NCBI GenBank assembly: GCA_964391195.1
Contig: CAYMLG010000020.1
Span: 1-64,000 of the forward strand
DNA length: 64,000 nt
Source: JAAYXE01 sp964391195
GTDB lineage: Bacteria; Chloroflexota; Anaerolineae; Anaerolineales; UBA4823
Reading direction: 5' to 3'
The notes beneath the pieces were generated by a model. That model had not been told where the DNA came from, made no database searches, and worked only from the letters and a program-made list of their open reading frames with translations. The number at the start of each line of letters is the position of its first letter. Within the stretch, counting starts at the first letter, position 1. Position numbers and translations under genes: made by a program. Below are positions 50,762-58,399 of the stretch, in pieces.

Positions 50762-51286
50762 CTACCTTAATAATTGCTCACAAATTGAACGGTAGCCGCA
50801 GCGGCTGCAACGCATTGCAGAGTCGTGGGAGCGAGCGGGGATCACGCCGCGCGAGCCCTGGCGCTCGCTCTGGCGCATCTCTTGAATCAGGTCGAACAAT
50901 GCAGCTTCGAGCTGAGGGGTGTAATCGACTGCAAAGGTGCGGTTGGGGTAGTGCAGGATGCCGTAGCTGGGCCGAACCCCGTATTCCACTTCGACCAGGC
51001 GGCAGTACGCAGCCAGTTGATAGATGTGCGAATCATAAGGAGCTGCGCCGATGGGCGTGGATTTGACCTCAACCGGGATGCGCTGATCTTTCCTCTGGAT
51101 CAGGTAGTCGGGACGACCGGTGAGACGCCAGGCGGGATCATACAGGGGTTTCTCAAGCGGACCCCATTGGCGGGTGTCGGAGTAAATGATCCTTCCGGAT
51201 GGCAGGCCGCTGGCTTTGCGCTGCCGGCGAGCGATCCACAACAGGACCAGGGCGGCCAGCAGGAGAATGAGAATCAGGTAGGGCAT
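50762..51286 (-). CDS. Cas4-like PD-(D/E)xK nuclease, membrane-anchored C-terminal half
   Basis: 174 residues. An N-terminal membrane helix (2-18) with a basic stop (RRQRK) leads into a RecB/Cas4-type nuclease core: GRPDYL (D60), PVEVKS (E73, K75), and YQLAAYC (Q90, Y94). The C-terminus holds C160-x2-C163-x5-C169, the three C-terminal cysteines of Cas4 iron-sulphur clusters. The N-terminal Cas4 portion, with the fourth cysteine, is not here but in the preceding gene (51340-51597), 53 nt upstream in another frame. No CRISPR locus is near. Exonuclease activity is inferred from the motifs. Confidence 0.82.
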   Translation of the reverse strand: MPYLILILLLAALVLLWIARRQRKASGLPSGRIIYSDTRQWGPLEKPLYDPAWRLTGRPDYLIQRKDQRIPVEVKSTPIGAAPYDSHIYQLAAYCRLVEVEYGVRPSYGILHYPNRTFAVDYTPQLEAALFDLIQEMRQSERQGSRGVIPARSHDSAMRCSRCGYRSICEQLLR

Positions 51287-51339
51287 TGGAGATGAGAAGG
51301 TGGCGGCGGCAGGAAAACACTGCCGGCGGGCAAAAATTC

Positions 51340-51597
51340 TCAGAGGACTTGACCTGTGAGGTAGAGCGCCAGGATGATCACCGCAGCCAAAAGCAGCGCA
51401 TAGGCAAGGGTAGAGAGGCAGCCGGCAGTGAAGGCCTTGCGGCCGTGACTGGCATGCAGGGCTGTCCCGGCTGCCATTTCGGCCTGATTTTCAGAGGGTT
51501 CGCCTTGTAAGGCGTACCACCAGGCTCGCCGGCAGTACACGTAGGCCCCAATCTCGGAGGCTCGGATGACTCTCATGTTCGACTGCCTGGTTGCCAT
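51340..51597 (-). CDS. Cas4-like N-terminal half with membrane helix
   Basis: 85 residues. IRASEIGAYVYCRRAWWYA (Cys22) matches the Cas4 N-terminus (S-x-x-E/D-x-x-x-Y-x-x-C-x-R), and GTALHASHGRK has the conserved His (H48/H51) of the nuclease fold. A membrane helix (61-80) ends the protein. With the next gene it would rebuild one Cas4-like enzyme: first Cys plus His here; D, ExK and three Cys there. The two helices could form a membrane hairpin. A start at residue 8 (51576) is also possible. Confidence 0.75.
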   Translation of the reverse strand: MATRQSNMRVIRASEIGAYVYCRRAWWYALQGEPSENQAEMAAGTALHASHGRKAFTAGCLSTLAYALLLAAVIILALYLTGQVL

Positions 51598-51639
51598 TGG
51601 CCCGCATCAGCATACAATCGAGGGACTCGAGTTCGCAAT

Positions 51640-52287
51640 TTACCGGCCTGTGACCTGTTCATTGAGCTGGGCTTGAAGCTCTTGCAGGCTTTTCTCGAGC
51701 TGCTCCTGGCGCAGGCTGATGGTCATATCGCCGCGGGTACGCTCAGTAACGCCGCGCACGATGTCGGTCAGGCGGCGCAGCCCACCGGTGATCGCATCCG
51801 GGTAGTCGATGGTCACCAGCACGGCGTAGATATCGTCCATATAGCCCAGCAGGCGCTCGGCCTCGGTGGAATGGCCATGGCGTAGAATGTCCAGGCAGCG
51901 CCGGCGGAGTTCTCCTGCGGCTTCGGCCAGCCCCTGCAGATAGGTAGCATATTCCAGCCCCAACTCCTCAGGGGCGGGCAGCGGTTCGGCGCCGATCAGG
52001 GCAAAGACTATGTTGGCCTCGGCGAACTCCTTCAGGGCGTCTTGAGTGTAACCGGCATAATACAGGTCCGGATAATCGGCCAGGTTAGCGCGCAGCGAGT
52101 CGACGAGTTGGCCGGCTTCGCGCAGGTGGTCCAGGGCGAGCGCGCGCTCATCGCGGTGGACGGCGCGGATGGCATTGGCGCAGTGCCGGGTTAGCGTGCG
52201 AGTTTGGGAAAGGGCCCGGTCGCGGGCCGCGGTGCGCGCATCGAACGATTGGTGGATCCGCTCGACTATTTCTTCCAGCTTATCCAT
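51640..52287 (-). CDS. Translin-like protein
   Basis: 215 residues, all-helical and soluble. The pattern LTRHCANAIRAVHRDE...ALDHLREAGQLVDSL...YAGYTQDALKEFAEANIVFAL (read in parts), followed by GDxLRRRCLDILRHG-like AGELRRRCLDILRHG, is that of translin/TRAX proteins, which bind single-stranded DNA and RNA; TRAX is the RNase of the eukaryotic C3PO complex. Archaeal and some bacterial homologues exist. Starts 3 nt after the DUF3467 stop and precedes the Cas4-like pair by 42 nt. Whether it is an RNase cannot be judged by eye. Confidence 0.85.
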   Translation of the reverse strand: MDKLEEIVERIHQSFDARTAARDRALSQTRTLTRHCANAIRAVHRDERALALDHLREAGQLVDSLRANLADYPDLYYAGYTQDALKEFAEANIVFALIGAEPLPAPEELGLEYATYLQGLAEAAGELRRRCLDILRHGHSTEAERLLGYMDDIYAVLVTIDYPDAITGGLRRLTDIVRGVTERTRGDMTISLRQEQLEKSLQELQAQLNEQVTGR

Positions 52288-52290
52288 GGC

Positions 52291-52629
52291 TCACTTCTCA
52301 CGTGGCTTTTCAGGAGGGCTCGGGGGGCGGAACAGGTAATCGGCCAGCGACGATGCGCCGGGGACGTTGATTTCTCCAAAGGAGGCTTCGTACTTCGCCA
52401 GGTTTTCCGCCAGGGCGCGATAGAACAACTTGGCTCCCAATGGAGACATGACAATCCGGGAACGAACTTTCGCCGGCTGGCTGCCGGGCAATAGATGGGC
52501 GAAATCGAACACCAATTCGGAAGGGGAGTGGGCAATCCGCACCAGATTGACGTATTCGACTTCCAGGTCGGGCGGTACTTCGAGAGGCGGAAGCTGGTGC
52601 TGCTGCGGCCGCGGGGGTGTGTCACTCAT
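52291..52629 (-). CDS. DUF3467 protein
   Basis: 112 residues from the ATG with AGGAGG 6 nt upstream. A Pro/Gln-rich head is followed by EVEYVNLVRIAHSPSELVFDF and RIVMSPLGAKLFYRAL, the recognisable DUF3467 core; function unknown. A Pro-rich tail ends the protein. Located between ssb and the translin-like gene, close enough for co-transcription. A hairpin lies just ahead of its ribosome-binding site. Confidence 0.85.
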   Translation of the reverse strand: MSDTPPRPQQHQLPPLEVPPDLEVEYVNLVRIAHSPSELVFDFAHLLPGSQPAKVRSRIVMSPLGAKLFYRALAENLAKYEASFGEINVPGASSLADYLFRPPSPPEKPREK

Positions 52630-52646
52630 TGTGTACCTCCTAAATG

Positions 52647-52677
52647 AGGGTGACTGCCTGCTGCAGGCAGTCACCCT
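52647..52677 (-). other. Hairpin between ssb and DUF3467
   Basis: Perfect 14-bp stem (52647-52660 with 52664-52677) with a 3-nt loop, 5 nt ahead of the AGGAGG of the next gene. There is no U-run, so partial termination or protection of the ssb 3' end are the options. Confidence 0.55.
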
Positions 52678-52701
52678 ACGAACATTCGCAGGTCATTCAG
52701 T

Positions 52702-53127
52702 TTAGAACGGGATTTCATCCGGCTCGGAGATGTTGCTGCCGTAATCGTTGGATTGGTATCCCCCACTGCCCCCGTCTTCCATCCGGCTCGAAAGAAAACG
52801 AACCGTGCTGGCAACAATTTCGTAACTGGCCCCAGGGCCATTCTGACCCTGCCAGATGCGCGGGCCGCCGGTGTTCGGGTCTGGCTGGAGGCGACCCTCT
52901 ACCAGCACCTGCGAGCCTTTGCGCAGGTACTGGTTGCAGGCTTCGGCTTGCTTGCCCCAAACCGAGACGCGGAACCAGATCGTTTCTTTGACGAGCTGGC
53001 CGTTGGAATCTGTGTATTTGCGATTGGTGGCTAAGGAAAGATTGGTGACCGGTTGGCCGCTGGGAAGGTAGCGCATCTCCGGGTCGCGGCCGAGGTTGCC
53101 GACAACGATGATCGTATGATAAGACAT
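52702..53127 (-). CDS. ssb: Single-stranded DNA-binding protein
   Basis: 141 residues. The N-terminal OB-fold (MSYHTIIVVGNLGRDPEMRY; WFRVSVWGKQAEACNQYLRKG) is followed by a Gly/Ser linker and the acidic tip EPDEIPF, which recruits partner enzymes. Bears all usual SSB features. AGGAGAG precedes the start. It does not sit between rpsF and rpsR as the main SSB often does, so it may be a second SSB; only the full genome can tell. Confidence 0.95.
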   Translation of the reverse strand: MSYHTIIVVGNLGRDPEMRYLPSGQPVTNLSLATNRKYTDSNGQLVKETIWFRVSVWGKQAEACNQYLRKGSQVLVEGRLQPDPNTGGPRIWQGQNGPGASYEIVASTVRFLSSRMEDGGSGGYQSNDYGSNISEPDEIPF

Positions 53128-53293
53128 GGGGAACTCTCCTTATTCCGGCGAGTTGCTCGTCTTTTTCGTGCCAGACGCACACCGCCTGGTAATGAGCCTC
53201 CTATTCCTCGCCGTTTCCAGAACAATTGTACACTGTTTTCCCTCCCGATAGAAGGGGGTTGATGCCTGGGTTGTGCTCATTGTTACAGAATCT

Positions 53294-54316
53294 TTACGCC
53301 AGAGACGAGCCCGGCGGATGGCCTGCAGCCCATTCTCTCACCTTATCAAAGAGGGTGGATAGGGGATGCAGTTGAGTCAGGGGAATGGACAGGTTCGGAG
53401 TGCGAGTGTGCCGGTATTGGAGCACCCGGCTGCCGGCCGGAAGATACCGCGCTGTGCGGCGAAACTCACTGCGGGAAATATAACCGCCCAGGATAATGTC
53501 CATCCCATATACCCAGATGTTCTGCCATTCTCCCGGCTGGATGATGACGCTTTCTTTGAGCGCAGGGCTGTAAATGCCAATTTCTCCTTCCGGAATATGG
53601 GTAATGTAGAGATAGGCAACGGAGTAGAAGTCTTGTTTGATCTCCGTACGCACCCCGGGGGCCAGGTATACACTTTCGGTAAGGAACCGGCGTCCGGCGC
53701 TTTGCCCGCCGATCTCCACGGTGGTGATGGCGCCGGTGTTGGATTTCAGGATCAACTTGCCCAAGGAACCCCATTGGCCGGGCATCAACCAGGCGGAGGG
53801 CAGTATGTGGATGAAGCAGAAGGGCTGGTTTTTTGCAGCCGCAGCCTGGATATCCGCCGGTGTGCTGGCCATGAGGGCGGTCATGAAGGCGAAGATGTAT
53901 AGATCGTTATCGTCGAGATGGTTCGAGGCGACCTGATCGGCCGGGACCAATGCGGAGGCCGCCATTAAATAGGATGGGTCGCGGCGAATATGGGAGATTT
54001 CGGCCCGATTGAAGAACAGGAAACTTTTCAGGTCACAGCGCCGGCCCCCGAGGGCGACATCGTAACGGTCTGGATCGGTAAAAGGAGTAGCGCCCAGGTT
54101 GTCGTAGGGGATGTTCTCCTCGTGGAGGTAGCGGCGGAAGGCGAATTCAACCGCTTTACCGGCTACGATCCGGCGCAGGCGCTCGTAGTTGGTGCCGCCC
54201 ATACGATCGTAGGTGTGGGCGAGCGAGCGGCAGGCATAACGAATGCCTGCCTGGATCATCTCCGGGGTACAGGGCAGGTAAACCAGGTCGGTTGGCTTCA
54301 GAGCTGTTTCCGCCAT
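53294..54316 (-). CDS. Probable type II restriction endonuclease
   Basis: 340 residues, no signal. Not recognised by family, but the spacing Glu57 (AVEFAFRRYL), Asp86 (DRYDVALGG) and Asp95-x-Lys97 (RCDLKSFLF) fits a PD-(D/E)xK nuclease site, and it lies 85 nt downstream of a DNA methyltransferase on the same strand. These together suggest the restriction half of a type II system. The C-terminal half is beta-rich and could recognise DNA. The alternative is another nuclease or a protein of unknown role. Confidence 0.65.
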   Translation of the reverse strand: MAETALKPTDLVYLPCTPEMIQAGIRYACRSLAHTYDRMGGTNYERLRRIVAGKAVEFAFRRYLHEENIPYDNLGATPFTDPDRYDVALGGRRCDLKSFLFFNRAEISHIRRDPSYLMAASALVPADQVASNHLDDNDLYIFAFMTALMASTPADIQAAAAKNQPFCFIHILPSAWLMPGQWGSLGKLILKSNTGAITTVEIGGQSAGRRFLTESVYLAPGVRTEIKQDFYSVAYLYITHIPEGEIGIYSPALKESVIIQPGEWQNIWVYGMDIILGGYISRSEFRRTARYLPAGSRVLQYRHTRTPNLSIPLTQLHPLSTLFDKVREWAAGHPPGSSLA

Positions 54317-54401
54317 GGTTGTTTCTTTCTAGGGCGAGGCTGTCCCGCCGGTCAGGGGCTAGAAGAAAGAAGAGCACTCTAATGATTTTATAGCATTTTG
54401 C

Positions 54402-55247
54402 TCAATCGTTGCGGAACTGCAGACAATAATGGTGGAAGGTGTTGCTGACCCAGGCATTGCCGAGGCCGTAAGGCGCCAGGCGAATGTCAGACTGGCACCA
54501 GATCTTTTCGTCTTTCAGCGCGTACTCCCCATCCAGCCTGCGGGCCAGATCCCAGGCGAGGGGATAGATCTTACCGCCTTTTTTAACGTTCTTCACAATG
54601 ATCGTCAAGTAAGCCCGCGGGCGCAGGTAGGGTTTCAACCCGATATAAATCTCTGCCAGGCGGTCAATGAATAATTCGTAGTCGCGGATATTGCCCAGGT
54701 CATCCGGGTCGTTGGAATAGACTGTGTCCAGTTCAGGTGAAGAGCGGCGCTTTTTCTGTGTTTCAGCGCCGCGGGCGTGGAGCATATCCCAATAAGGGGG
54801 AGAGGTAAGCACGTAATCGATTTGGGGAAACTGGTGGGCGGCCGCGAGGTCGGCATAGTTGGCCGCGTTCCCGGTGACCAGCCGGGCGCACAGGCCGTCC
54901 GCTTGCTGGTCTAAAGCCTGGCGTTCTTCCTCGATCACCTGGCGGGCAATATCCGCATAATATTGATTCAGCTCGATGCCGTAGCTGTTCCTGCCGCAGC
55001 GCATGGCAGCGACCAGCGTACTACCGGTGCCCGCCATCGGGTCAAGCACGTTTTGCCCCTTCTTGGTGAAGAATTCGATGAACTCCTGGGCTAGGGTTTC
55101 GGGAAATTTGGCCGGGTGCCGGAGGACGTCTTTCCGTCGCGGGGGTGGGTTGTGAATGAACCAGGATTTCTGGAATTTTAGCCAGCGCTTTGGGTCCAAC
55201 TCGTTTAGGCGGTTTTGGAATGGACGTGATGACATGTTCTTTCCCAT
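54402..55247 (-). CDS. DNA methyltransferase (amino-type, N4-cytosine or N6-adenine)
   Basis: 281 residues. SAM motif I NVLDPMAGTGSTLVAA (D69-G75), preceded by the motif X-like FPETLAQEFIEFF, and catalytic motif IV YVLTSPPYWDM (148-155). TSPPYW is the form common in N4-cytosine enzymes, though some N6-adenine enzymes share it. Motif I precedes motif IV, so it is not a beta-class circular order. The target site cannot be read. Pairs with the putative endonuclease downstream. Confidence 0.9.
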   Translation of the reverse strand: MGKNMSSRPFQNRLNELDPKRWLKFQKSWFIHNPPPRRKDVLRHPAKFPETLAQEFIEFFTKKGQNVLDPMAGTGSTLVAAMRCGRNSYGIELNQYYADIARQVIEEERQALDQQADGLCARLVTGNAANYADLAAAHQFPQIDYVLTSPPYWDMLHARGAETQKKRRSSPELDTVYSNDPDDLGNIRDYELFIDRLAEIYIGLKPYLRPRAYLTIIVKNVKKGGKIYPLAWDLARRLDGEYALKDEKIWCQSDIRLAPYGLGNAWVSNTFHHYCLQFRND

Positions 55248-55253
55248 ATCAAA

Positions 55254-56081
55254 CTATTTGGCGGTTTGGTAGACGACCAGATCGGAGAAGTTGATGGTGA
55301 CGGGGGTAGTGCCCTCCGAACGAGCGAAGACGCCAATCTGACCTGATTCGATCGAGGGATCGTTGACTGTGAACTGGTGCTCGCCGTTGACGTAAAAGCG
55401 CATTTCTTTGCCGGACGCCCACACCCCCAGGCGAGATGAACTGGGAGCGCCGGGCGGAACCGCGCTGCTGGGAGTAGGGGGCTGTGGGGAGGAGGCGCGA
55501 CCATTGACATATTTATCCAGGCGCACCTGCCCATCGCAGGAGAGGGAGAAACGATAGAACTCGAGGGATTTTGTCACCCGCAGGAGCAGGCCATAGGCAT
55601 CTGCGCCTTTGCACAGAGAAGGGCTGGCGGTAATTTCGGCATAGAAGCTGCGCAAGGAGGGCTGGCCGCGCAGGCTGAATAGATAGCCGCCCTGCTGGTT
55701 GATCGCCAGGGTGAGCTCCCCGTTGGTAATGCTGGCGCTTCCGGCCGCAGAACGACCGGTCGTCCAGACCGTGTCGTCGTCGAAAGAATCGCTGAAAATC
55801 AGCTCACCAAATTCTGGCCCGCTTTCCGGAGTGGGGGGAGCTCCGGACATGGGGAGCTGAGACGGAAAAGGGGTGAAGGTGGCAGTAGGGGGAAACCATA
55901 CGATGGTTGGCGTAGCCGTACCGGCAGCCTCGGTGGGGGTAACGGTCTGGGTGAGGGTTGGGGGCGGGGCCCCCGCCACGGACGGTGAGACGCAGGCGCT
56001 GAGCAATAAAGGCAGGCAGAGGATCAGGGAGATGAGCCGCCGAGAAGGTGAATGACTGCTTGTTTCTGCACCCGTTTTCAT
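55254..56081 (-). CDS. Lipoprotein with LamG-like domain
   Basis: About 275 residues from the ATG at 56081 (ATG 56090 also possible; neither has a clear ribosome-binding site). Basic head, hydrophobic stretch and lipobox LPLLLSAC give a lipoprotein signal. A Thr/Pro-rich linker leads to a beta-rich domain (FSDSFDDDTVW to INFSDLVVYQ) similar to the tail of the protease at 39159. Probably a surface glycan-binding protein. It ends 6 nt before the methyltransferase start, so the genes are likely co-transcribed. Confidence 0.82.
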   Translation of the reverse strand: MKTGAETSSHSPSRRLISLILCLPLLLSACVSPSVAGAPPPTLTQTVTPTEAAGTATPTIVWFPPTATFTPFPSQLPMSGAPPTPESGPEFGELIFSDSFDDDTVWTTGRSAAGSASITNGELTLAINQQGGYLFSLRGQPSLRSFYAEITASPSLCKGADAYGLLLRVTKSLEFYRFSLSCDGQVRLDKYVNGRASSPQPPTPSSAVPPGAPSSSRLGVWASGKEMRFYVNGEHQFTVNDPSIESGQIGVFARSEGTTPVTINFSDLVVYQTAK

Positions 56082-56382
56082 GTAAATCATCAATGGGCCA
56101 TCGACTGGCAGAACTGATTTCATTCCACTATTTGAAAAAATAAGGGGAGGTGAATTTCCGGACGAAACGACCATGGATCACACTACCCTTTATTTCAATG
56201 AGAGACGAAGTGTTGTACAATTAACTGGATCCATTCTAGCATAAACCGAGGAAATGCCAATGTATGTAGGGGACTCTCGCGCGAGTTTTCGAGCGCCCTC
56301 CCGTAGCAGATCAAAGGCAGAGGTTCCGTTTTTTGCACCCTATCCACTTTATAAAGTCAATCCACCCTAAAGGAGCTAAAGT

Positions 56383-57396
56383 ATGCGTAAAAAAGGAATC
56401 CTGATCACTGGCGCGGCAGGTGAGATTGGGGCAGCTCTGATACAGAGCCTGGCCGGGCAGGAGAGCAACCGGGTGATCACACTGGATGTCCGCCCACTCG
56501 GGGATGACGTCCCGCCGGATATCACCCATATCCAGGGGGATATTATGGATCACGCCCTGCTCTCCCGCCTGGTAAGCGAGTATGAGATCTCCACGATTTT
56601 CCACCTGGCAGCCCTGCTCTCGACCCGAGCGGAGTTCACCCCGGAAGCCGCCCACCGGGTGAACGTAGAGGGCACACTGGGGCTGCTGAAACTGGCTTCC
56701 GAACAATCGCAGTGGCGCGGTGAGCCGGTGCTGTTCATCTTCCCAAGCTCGATTGCTGCCTATGGTATGCCAGATCTGGAGACGAAGGCGAAATTCCCCC
56801 GGGTGAGAGAGTGGGAGTGGAATTACCCCACCACCATGTATGGCTGCAATAAGCTGTATTGTGAAATGGTGGGGACTTATTACAGCCAGTACTACCGCCA
56901 GTTAGCTGCCGAACGGCCGGTTATGCTCGATTTCCGCAGCGTGCGTTTCCCCGGCCTGATCAGCGCATTCACGGTGCCCAGCGGCGGCACCAGCGATTAT
57001 GGCCCGGAAATGCTGCACGCCGCAGCCAAGGGCGAACCTTACGCTTGCTTTGTCCGTGAGGATACCTGCATCCCGTTTATGGCCATGCCCGACGCGGTGA
57101 AGGCGCTTCTGGATCTGGCGAAGGCCCCGGCCGGCGCCCTCACCCGCCGCGTTTACAATGTGACCAGCTTTGGCCTCACCGCGGCAGAGTTCCGCGATCA
57201 GGTGCTCTTACACTTCCCGGATGCGCAGATCAGCTTCCAACCGGATACCAAACGCCAGGGGATCGTCGATAGCTGGCCGGCTGATCTAAACGATAACGAT
57301 GCTCGCCGAGATTGGGGGTGGCAGCCGGATTACGATTTGAGGCGGTCATTTAATGAATATTTGGTGCCGAATATCCGGCAGCGTTATCAGCGGTGA
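56383..57396 (+). CDS. NAD-dependent SDR, L-threonine 3-dehydrogenase-like
   Basis: 337 residues. GILITGAAGEIGAAL is the Rossmann Gly motif; SSIAAYG and YGCNK supply the SDR Ser and Tyr-xxx-Lys. FRSVRFPGLISA, SGGTSDYGPEMLHAAAKG and the late DSWPADLNDNDARRDWGW match the SDR-type L-threonine 3-dehydrogenases (threonine to 2-amino-3-oxobutyrate), more than sugar epimerases. Start has AAGGAG about 8 nt upstream. 13 nt before the next dehydrogenase, so the two may form an operon. Confidence 0.85.
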   Translation: MRKKGILITGAAGEIGAALIQSLAGQESNRVITLDVRPLGDDVPPDITHIQGDIMDHALLSRLVSEYEISTIFHLAALLSTRAEFTPEAAHRVNVEGTLGLLKLASEQSQWRGEPVLFIFPSSIAAYGMPDLETKAKFPRVREWEWNYPTTMYGCNKLYCEMVGTYYSQYYRQLAAERPVMLDFRSVRFPGLISAFTVPSGGTSDYGPEMLHAAAKGEPYACFVREDTCIPFMAMPDAVKALLDLAKAPAGALTRRVYNVTSFGLTAAEFRDQVLLHFPDAQISFQPDTKRQGIVDSWPADLNDNDARRDWGWQPDYDLRRSFNEYLVPNIRQRYQR

Positions 57397-57409
57397 GGGC
57401 TAACTACCG

Positions 57410-58321
57410 ATGGAAGTGAACAGAACGGAAAAACTCAGGGCTGGCTATATCGGGTTGGGTTTGATGGGGAAGTCGATGGCGCGGAACCTGCTCAAAGCCG
57501 GGTTCCCGCTGGTGGTGCACAATCGCAGTCGGGGGGCGGTGGATGAGTTGGTTGCAGAAGGGGCCAGGGCTGCCGGTTCTCCGGCCGAGGTTGCAGAGCA
57601 GGTGGATGTGATCTTCACCAATCTGCCCGACTCGCCCGATGTTGAGCAGGTGGCGTTGGGAGAGAATGGCATCCACGCCGGAGCGCACCCAGGCCTGATC
57701 TTCGTCGATAACTCGACGATTAAGCCGGCCACGGCCAGACAGATATCCGCTGCACTCGGCCAGAAAGGCGTCCAGTGCCTGGATGCCCCGGTGAGCGGCG
57801 GGGATATCGGGGCGCGGGATGGCACGTTGACGATCATGGTCGGCGGACCGGAACAGGCCCTGGAGCGGGTGCGCCCGCTGCTGGAAGCCATGGGCAAAAC
57901 CATCACCCATGTGGGCGAGGCGGGAGCGGGGCAGATTGCCAAAGCCGCGAACCAGATCATGGTGGCGGCGCAAATGGTGGCAATGGCAGAACTGCTGGTC
58001 TTCGCGCGAAAAGCGGGAGCCGACCCACAGAAGGTGGTGCAGGCGATTAAGGGCGGCGCAGCACAATGCTGGACTCTGGATGTCAAGCCCCCGCGTTTGT
58101 TCGCAGGCAACCGCCAGCCCGGTTTTAAAGCATACATGCAGGCCAAGGACCTCGCGATCGTGCTCGACACCGCACGAGAGTATGGGATCCCTCTGCCTTC
58201 CACCGCGGTCGATGCGCAGTTGTACAACGCCATGTTGGAAATGGATATGGCGAGCCTGGATAATTCAGCGGTGATTGGAGTGTTGGAACTGTTAGCCGGC
58301 GTTCACCTGCTCGACGAGTGA
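57410..58321 (+). CDS. Beta-hydroxyacid dehydrogenase (GarR/MmsB-like)
   Basis: 303 residues. GYIGLGLMGKSMARNLL is the NAD(P)-binding signature of 3-hydroxyisobutyrate/tartronate-semialdehyde dehydrogenases; DAPVSGGDIGARDGTLTIMVGG is the substrate-binding motif, and GAGQIAKAANQIMV carries the catalytic Lys. An all-helical C-terminal domain follows. Substrate uncertain: 3-hydroxyisobutyrate, tartronate semialdehyde or a succinic-semialdehyde-type compound. Followed by a hairpin at 58326. Confidence 0.9.
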   Translation: MEVNRTEKLRAGYIGLGLMGKSMARNLLKAGFPLVVHNRSRGAVDELVAEGARAAGSPAEVAEQVDVIFTNLPDSPDVEQVALGENGIHAGAHPGLIFVDNSTIKPATARQISAALGQKGVQCLDAPVSGGDIGARDGTLTIMVGGPEQALERVRPLLEAMGKTITHVGEAGAGQIAKAANQIMVAAQMVAMAELLVFARKAGADPQKVVQAIKGGAAQCWTLDVKPPRLFAGNRQPGFKAYMQAKDLAIVLDTAREYGIPLPSTAVDAQLYNAMLEMDMASLDNSAVIGVLELLAGVHLLDE

Positions 58322-58325
58322 GATA

Positions 58326-58371
58326 TAATGCGGTGCGGCAAATGAGATAGATCGTTTGCCGCACCGCATTA
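58326..58371 (+). terminator. Hairpin terminator
   Basis: Perfect 17-bp stem (58326-58342 with 58355-58371), 12-nt loop, then CCTTTAATCTCTC. Starts 5 nt after the dehydrogenase stop. Confidence 0.7.
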
Positions 58372-58399
58372 CCTTTAATCTCTCTCGTAGGTGAAAAAT

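Noticed and set aside
50762..51597. A simple frameshift splitting one Cas4-like gene
   Set aside because: Not excluded, but 53 nt separate the stop and the next start, and each half ends or begins with its own complete membrane helix, which fits two designed chains better than a single indel.
52647..52677. Third copy of the hairpin repeat
   Set aside because: The stem is perfect, but neither GAAAAATAGAG nor ATTCTTGAG-AAGCCA flanks it; only ACATTC is shared.
50762..53127. CRISPR-Cas locus around the Cas4-like genes
   Set aside because: No direct-repeat array and no other cas gene are visible in the window.
58326..58371. Mobile miniature element
   Set aside because: A 17-bp hairpin directly after a stop codon without conserved flanks or target duplication reads as a terminator.
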